Assembly (NCBI GenBank): GCA_905116865.2
Contig: CAJHNH020000227.1
Span: forward strand, 184,001-248,000
Length of the DNA: 64,000 nt
Origin: Candidula unifasciata
Lineage: Eukaryota > Mollusca > Gastropoda > Stylommatophora > Geomitridae
Reading direction: 5' to 3'
A model generated the notes under the pieces. It saw only the letters and a program-made list of their open reading frames with translations, was not told the origin of the DNA and did not search any database. This document shows, one piece after another, positions 63,285-64,000 of the stretch. Every line of letters starts with the position of its first letter. Positions within the stretch are counted from its first letter, which is position 1. The position numbers and the translations under genes are program-made.

Positions 63285-63905
63285 AGTGCATTAGAAATAG
63301 CTCACAGATATACAAGACATCTAGTTTGAGAATGGAGGTGGAGGCAGTCACTGCAGCTTGTCTGCTAGCTTGAGAACCAGCTGTACACAAATGTAACTGT
63401 AACTGACTCAGAGAAATGTGGACACAGAAATGCTCTGTGCAGGGTGGCATGCACAGCCTCAGAGTTCCCAGGGTAGTTAGCATCCTTTGGATATTTTTCT
63501 CAGCTGATTCTGGTGTGTTAGAAAATGAACAGGCAGATAGACCAGCTGATTCTGCACCACACAGTAATGAACTGACAAGACGTAAGAGTTTGTTGGCAGC
63601 AAGTGAACTGACAAGACGTAAGAGTTTGTTGGCAGCAAGTGAACTGACAAGACGTAAGAGTTTGTTGGCAGCAAGTGAACTGACAAGACGTAAGAGTTTG
63701 TTGGCAGCAAGTGAACTGACAAGACGTAAGAGTTTGTTGGCAGCAAGTGAACTGACAAGACGTAAGAGTTTGTTGGCAGCAAGTGAACAGTACGGAGACA
63801 TAAACAGATTGTCCAAGCCTAGGGAGAGCGGTGCTGCCAGGAGAGTGCAGGGGATCTGGCCGGCACTGAACTCTCCAGGGAAAGCAAAGCCCAGGTGGCT
63901 GATTT
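63285..63905 (+). mobile_element. LINE RNase H fragment with internal minisatellite
   Basis: Broken MEVEAVTAACLLA (Glu motif) and SGVLENEQADRPADSA (last Asp motif). After the array come the 3' blocks gggatctggccggcactgaa and caggggatctgg. Confidence 0.7.
63565..63786. repeat. 36-bp tandem repeat
   Basis: Six units of gaactgacaagacgtaagag plus tttgttggcagcaagt. In one frame they read ELTRRKSLLAAS, keeping the LINE frame open. Confidence 0.96.
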
Positions 63906-64000
63906 AATGAGAGACCGTTTCTTTCAGGCAGGCCATAATGGAAGTGACATTCTGTACAGGACCTGTTACACGAGAATGAACTTTGTCGGCTGTAATTAAA
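63906..64000. other. window edge, unassigned
   Basis: Nothing recognised. Confidence 0.3.

Overview
The window is eukaryotic. Its genes are split by GT-AG introns with 5' splice sites such as GTAAGT, GTGAGT and GTATGT. Most of the sequence is truncated non-LTR retrotransposons, tRNA-derived SINEs, TIR elements and very large tandem repeats. The mix (RNase-H-bearing LINE ends, mariner and hAT debris, invertebrate-type SINEs, a MARVEL tetraspan gene and a FAM210/DUF1279 gene) fits an invertebrate, probably a lophotrochozoan such as a gastropod mollusc. The phylum is an inference from overall character, not from a diagnostic marker.

Layout. 1-5.3 kb: SINE and LINE debris, one orphan first coding exon on the minus strand (1037-1144) and two fold-back elements. 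5.3-5.7 kb: a promoter-like stretch with a palindromic E-box and an inverted CCAAT box. 5.7-31 kb: no confident gene. It holds a chimeric TIR element in three copies (8.4, 17.2 and 18.3 kb), a mariner relic split by one of those copies, a decayed multicopy ORF at 20 kb, an 8-bp-TSD MITE family, many 5'-truncated LINE ends, and tandem arrays including about 800 bp of pure (ATAC)n and about 420 bp of (AGAC)n. 31.6-44.5 kb: a four-exon minus-strand gene for a 289-residue MARVEL-type four-helix membrane protein; its first intron carries a 6.5-kb array of an 18-bp unit (about 360 copies). 45.9-57.6 kb: a divergently transcribed six-exon gene for a 424-residue FAM210-like (DUF1279) protein, predicted to be mitochondrial. 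57.6-64 kb: a hAT MITE carrying repeated AATAAA hexamers, a 1.4-kb 37-bp array, a hAT MITE inside a SINE, and more LINE ends.

The two complete genes start 1.4 kb apart and diverge; nothing in the sequence shows a functional link between their products. The most unusual protein feature is in the FAM210-like gene: ahead of the DUF1279 domain it encodes two tandem copies of a roughly 60-residue module with four identically spaced cysteines, and the intron positions differ between the copies. The exon of the second copy is bracketed by two minisatellites, one of which has copied the exon's own 5' splice site twice. Exon structures were worked out by hand from splice sites, frame continuity and family recognition, without transcript data. 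Long open frames through tandem repeats are not counted as genes.
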